Assembly: GCA_036323355.1 (NCBI GenBank)
Contig: AP028876.1
Span: 1,860,001-1,924,000 of the forward strand
Length of the DNA stretch: 64,000 nucleotides
Direction: 5' to 3'
Source: Gottschalkiaceae bacterium SANA
Lineage (GTDB): Bacteria; Bacillota; Clostridia; Tissierellales; GPF-1
Positions within the stretch are counted from its first letter, which is position 1. Each line of letters begins with the position of its first letter. This document shows positions 62,206 through 64,000 of the stretch, piece by piece. The notes under the pieces are model-generated. The model did not search any database. It was given only the letters and a program-made list of their open reading frames with translations, and was not told the origin of the DNA. Position numbers and translations under genes: made by a program.

Positions 62206-63234
62206 TTAATCCATAAAGAACCGTTCGAAAGTTTCGCGATCAATTTTTCCACTTTGATTCATCTGAGTCAAATACTGATTAAACGTTTTCATCCCTAGTC
62301 CCGCATTGGTTTGAATCATATTATTGATTTGATGCGTTTTCCCTTCACGGATTAGATTTCGAATTGCATTGTTTGCAATCATAATTTCCAAAGCTGGAAT
62401 CAATCCATTATGTTGGGCATTGGGCAGCAAACGCTGCGAAATAACAGAGATCAATACATTGGCCAATTGAATTCGAATTTGCTGTTGTTGATCGGGAGGA
62501 AATACATCCACAATCCGATCAATCGTTTTTGCTGATCCCATGGTATGCAAGGTGGAAAAAACCAAGTGACCCGTTTCAGCCGCTACAAGCGCGGTCGTAA
62601 TGGTTTCCAAGTCACGCATCTCGCCAACAAGGATAACATCGGGGTCCTGACGAAGTGCAGCCCGCAAGCTATTTGCGAAACTAATTGTGTCATCTCCCAA
62701 TTCCCTTTGGTTGACAATGCAGCTATGATGTTGATGAATATACTCAATAGGATCTTCAATGGTAACAATATGCCCACGTTTTTTATGATTGATAATATCA
62801 ATCATTGATGCCAGAGAGGTTGACTTACCACTCCCAGTTGGTCCCGTAACAATAATCAGTCCCTGCTCTTTCATGCATAAATCCTCTAAAGTAGCTGGAA
62901 GCGATAATTCGTCTAAGGACGGTATAGACGCATTCAACCTTCGAAGAGCAAACGCATATTTCGACTTCTGCTTGAAAGCATTAACACGATACCGCGTGCC
63001 TGATCGTGATGTGTGAGCAAAATCGCAATCGCCATTTTTTTCAAAGGTACGTTTATGCTTGTCGGATACAAAACTATTAAATAGTTCAAAGAGTAAATCG
63101 TCGTCAACAACACTTTCTGAAAGAGCCACAAGTTCTTTATTGACGCGAATTTTCGGTGGTGACCCAAAAGTAATATGCAGGTCAGATGCACGATATCGCT
63201 CAGTAAGTTCTAGTAATCGCTCAAGATAGTTCAT
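62206..63234 (-). CDS. pilT: Pilus retraction ATPase PilT
   Basis: A 342-residue hexameric secretion ATPase of the PilT type. N terminus MNYLERLLELTERYRASDLH, Walker [18 protein letters not shown], His box and Walker B VILVGEMRDLETI are present. The characteristic AIRNLIREGKTHQI motif of retraction ATPases (canonically AIRNLIRExK) is intact. Its presence points to retractile, twitching-capable pili. Confidence 0.94.
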   Translation of the reverse strand: MNYLERLLELTERYRASDLHITFGSPPKIRVNKELVALSESVVDDDLLFELFNSFVSDKHKRTFEKNGDCDFAHTSRSGTRYRVNAFKQKSKYAFALRRLNASIPSLDELSLPATLEDLCMKEQGLIIVTGPTGSGKSTSLASMIDIINHKKRGHIVTIEDPIEYIHQHHSCIVNQRELGDDTISFANSLRAALRQDPDVILVGEMRDLETITTALVAAETGHLVFSTLHTMGSAKTIDRIVDVFPPDQQQQIRIQLANVLISVISQRLLPNAQHNGLIPALEIMIANNAIRNLIREGKTHQINNMIQTNAGLGMKTFNQYLTQMNQSGKIDRETFERFFMD

Positions 63235-63245
63235 TTGATCTCCTC

Positions 63246-64000
63246 CTACATACTTCCCAAGACACGGTTTAATTCATCGACACTTGTAATCCCTACTTTA
63301 ATCAGTTCAATACAGCTGTCCTTAAGGGTCAAATATCCCCTACGCTTCAATAAATTTAGCATTTCATCTTCCTGCATGCCGGTATAAACCAATGACCGTG
63401 CATACTCGTCCAATAAGAAAATTTCATAAACTGCCGTTCGGCCTTCGTAACCTGTACCACCGCATTCAAAGCATCCTTTTTTTCGATACAGGGTTCTTGG
63501 TTCATCCAATTCCAAAGAGCGTACCTCAAATTCACTACTCTCATATGCCTCTTTACAATGTGGACACAATCTTCGAACCAAACGTTGTGCGATAATCCCC
63601 TTCAAAGAAGAAGCTACCATATAGGATGGAATTCCCATGTCAGTCAAACGAGTAACCGTAGACAAAGCACTGTTGGTATGGATGGTTGACAAAACCAAGT
63701 GACCCGTGATCGCAGCTTTTATGGCTATTTCCGCAGTTTCATTGTCTCGAATTTCACCCACCATGATCGTGTCTGGATCCTGTCGCAAAATAGATCGGAG
63801 TCCTTTTGCAAAGGTCATTCCAGCCTTTTCATGAACCTGTACCTGATTGATTCCATGCAGCTTATATTCCACCGGATCTTCAAGAGTAACAATATTTTTT
63901 GAAGCCGTATTCAGTTCATTGAGTATCGCATACAAGGTCGTTGTTTTACCACTTCCAGTGGGACCAGTAACAAGAATAATTCCATTTTGTCCGCTGATTA
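63246..64000 (-). CDS. pilB: Pilus extension ATPase PilB (5' part outside window)
   Basis: The frame runs off the right edge, so only the C-terminal 251 residues are present. It carries Walker A ([13 protein letters not shown]), the Asp box, Walker B ([10 protein letters not shown]) and the zinc-binding four-cysteine module CPHC ... CFECGGTG that separates GspE/PilB from PilT. It powers pilus polymerisation. It is the first gene of the visible pil cluster, 11 bases before pilT. Confidence 0.95.
   Translation of the reverse strand, partial: ISGQNGIILVTGPTGSGKTTTLYAILNELNTASKNIVTLEDPVEYKLHGINQVQVHEKAGMTFAKGLRSILRQDPDTIMVGEIRDNETAEIAIKAAITGHLVLSTIHTNSALSTVTRLTDMGIPSYMVASSLKGIIAQRLVRRLCPHCKEAYESSEFEVRSLELDEPRTLYRKKGCFECGGTGYEGRTAVYEIFLLDEYARSLVYTGMQEDEMLNLLKRRGYLTLKDSCIELIKVGITSVDELNRVLGSM

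Noticed and set aside
1-64000. tRNA genes, rRNA genes, CRISPR arrays, insertion sequences or prophage
   Set aside because: Read through the intergenic gaps on both strands: apart from the OLE gap they are short (mostly under 130 bases) and contain only promoters, terminators and ribosome binding sites; no repeated spacers or transposase genes were seen.

Overview
The window is a chromosomal stretch of a low-to-mid GC Firmicute, most likely an anaerobic member of the Clostridia. The basis is Firmicute-type Shine-Dalgarno sequences, the class Clostridia-style IspH-S1 fusion, a four-subunit 2-oxoacid:ferredoxin oxidoreductase, RNase Y, LexA boxes of the Bacillus type (CGAAC-N4-GTTCG), and Firmicute gene orders. 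A Fusibacter/Acidaminobacter-like non-sporulating lineage is a guess only. There are no tRNAs, rRNAs, insertion sequences, prophage genes or CRISPR arrays. The DNA is dense, mostly housekeeping, with one gap longer than 300 bases.

Plus strand, 1-24.9 kb: the end of the nusA-rnpM-ylxQ-infB-rbfA-nrnA-truB-ribF translation/RNA operon; rpsO with a structured leader; pnp; an M16 peptidase-ftsK-mnmH-rimO-pgsA run; SOS-controlled recA; rny; korDABC plus an RpiR-type regulator; cmk and an ispH-rpsA fusion. A bidirectional terminator at 24.93 kb ends this block.

24.98-36.3 kb: on the minus strand, two XRE regulators and an aminotransferase; on the plus strand miaB-mutS-mutL-miaA and a PLP enzyme of the aluminium-resistance/methionine gamma-lyase family; then lexA (minus) facing a yneA-like division inhibitor (plus) across an intergenic region with three LexA boxes.

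Minus strand, 36.7-64 kb: a Xer recombinase with a 26-bp palindrome at its promoter; aspB-purB; a long operon reading recN-side genes (oapA-tlyA-argR-recN-nudF-M50 protease-scpA-scpB-rluB-unknown-mnmM-oadA); ispA, xseB, xseA, a TsaD paralogue, nusB, asp23; efp; aroK; and a type IV pilus locus (pilB-pilT-pilC-pilD-pilM-pilN-pilO and five pilin-like genes).

The most striking element is the roughly 570-nt stretch at 49465-50042 between ispA and a small membrane protein gene. It has its own promoter, strong hairpins (one capped by a GUAA tetraloop) and an intrinsic terminator, and it codes for nothing. Position (nusB-xseA-xseB-ispA before it, tlyA-argR-recN after it) and the neighbouring DxxxD membrane protein identify it as an OLE RNA (ornate, large, extremophilic) with its partner OapA, a membrane-bound ribonucleoprotein whose biochemical role is still unresolved.

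Other themes: several enzymes modify tRNA or the ribosome (TruB, MnmH, RimO, MiaA, MiaB, MnmM, RluB, TlyA, a TsaD paralogue), and MnmM and MnmH act on the same wobble uridine. Sporulation genes are missing from the places where spore-forming relatives usually carry them (after rny, between efp and asp23, after recN).
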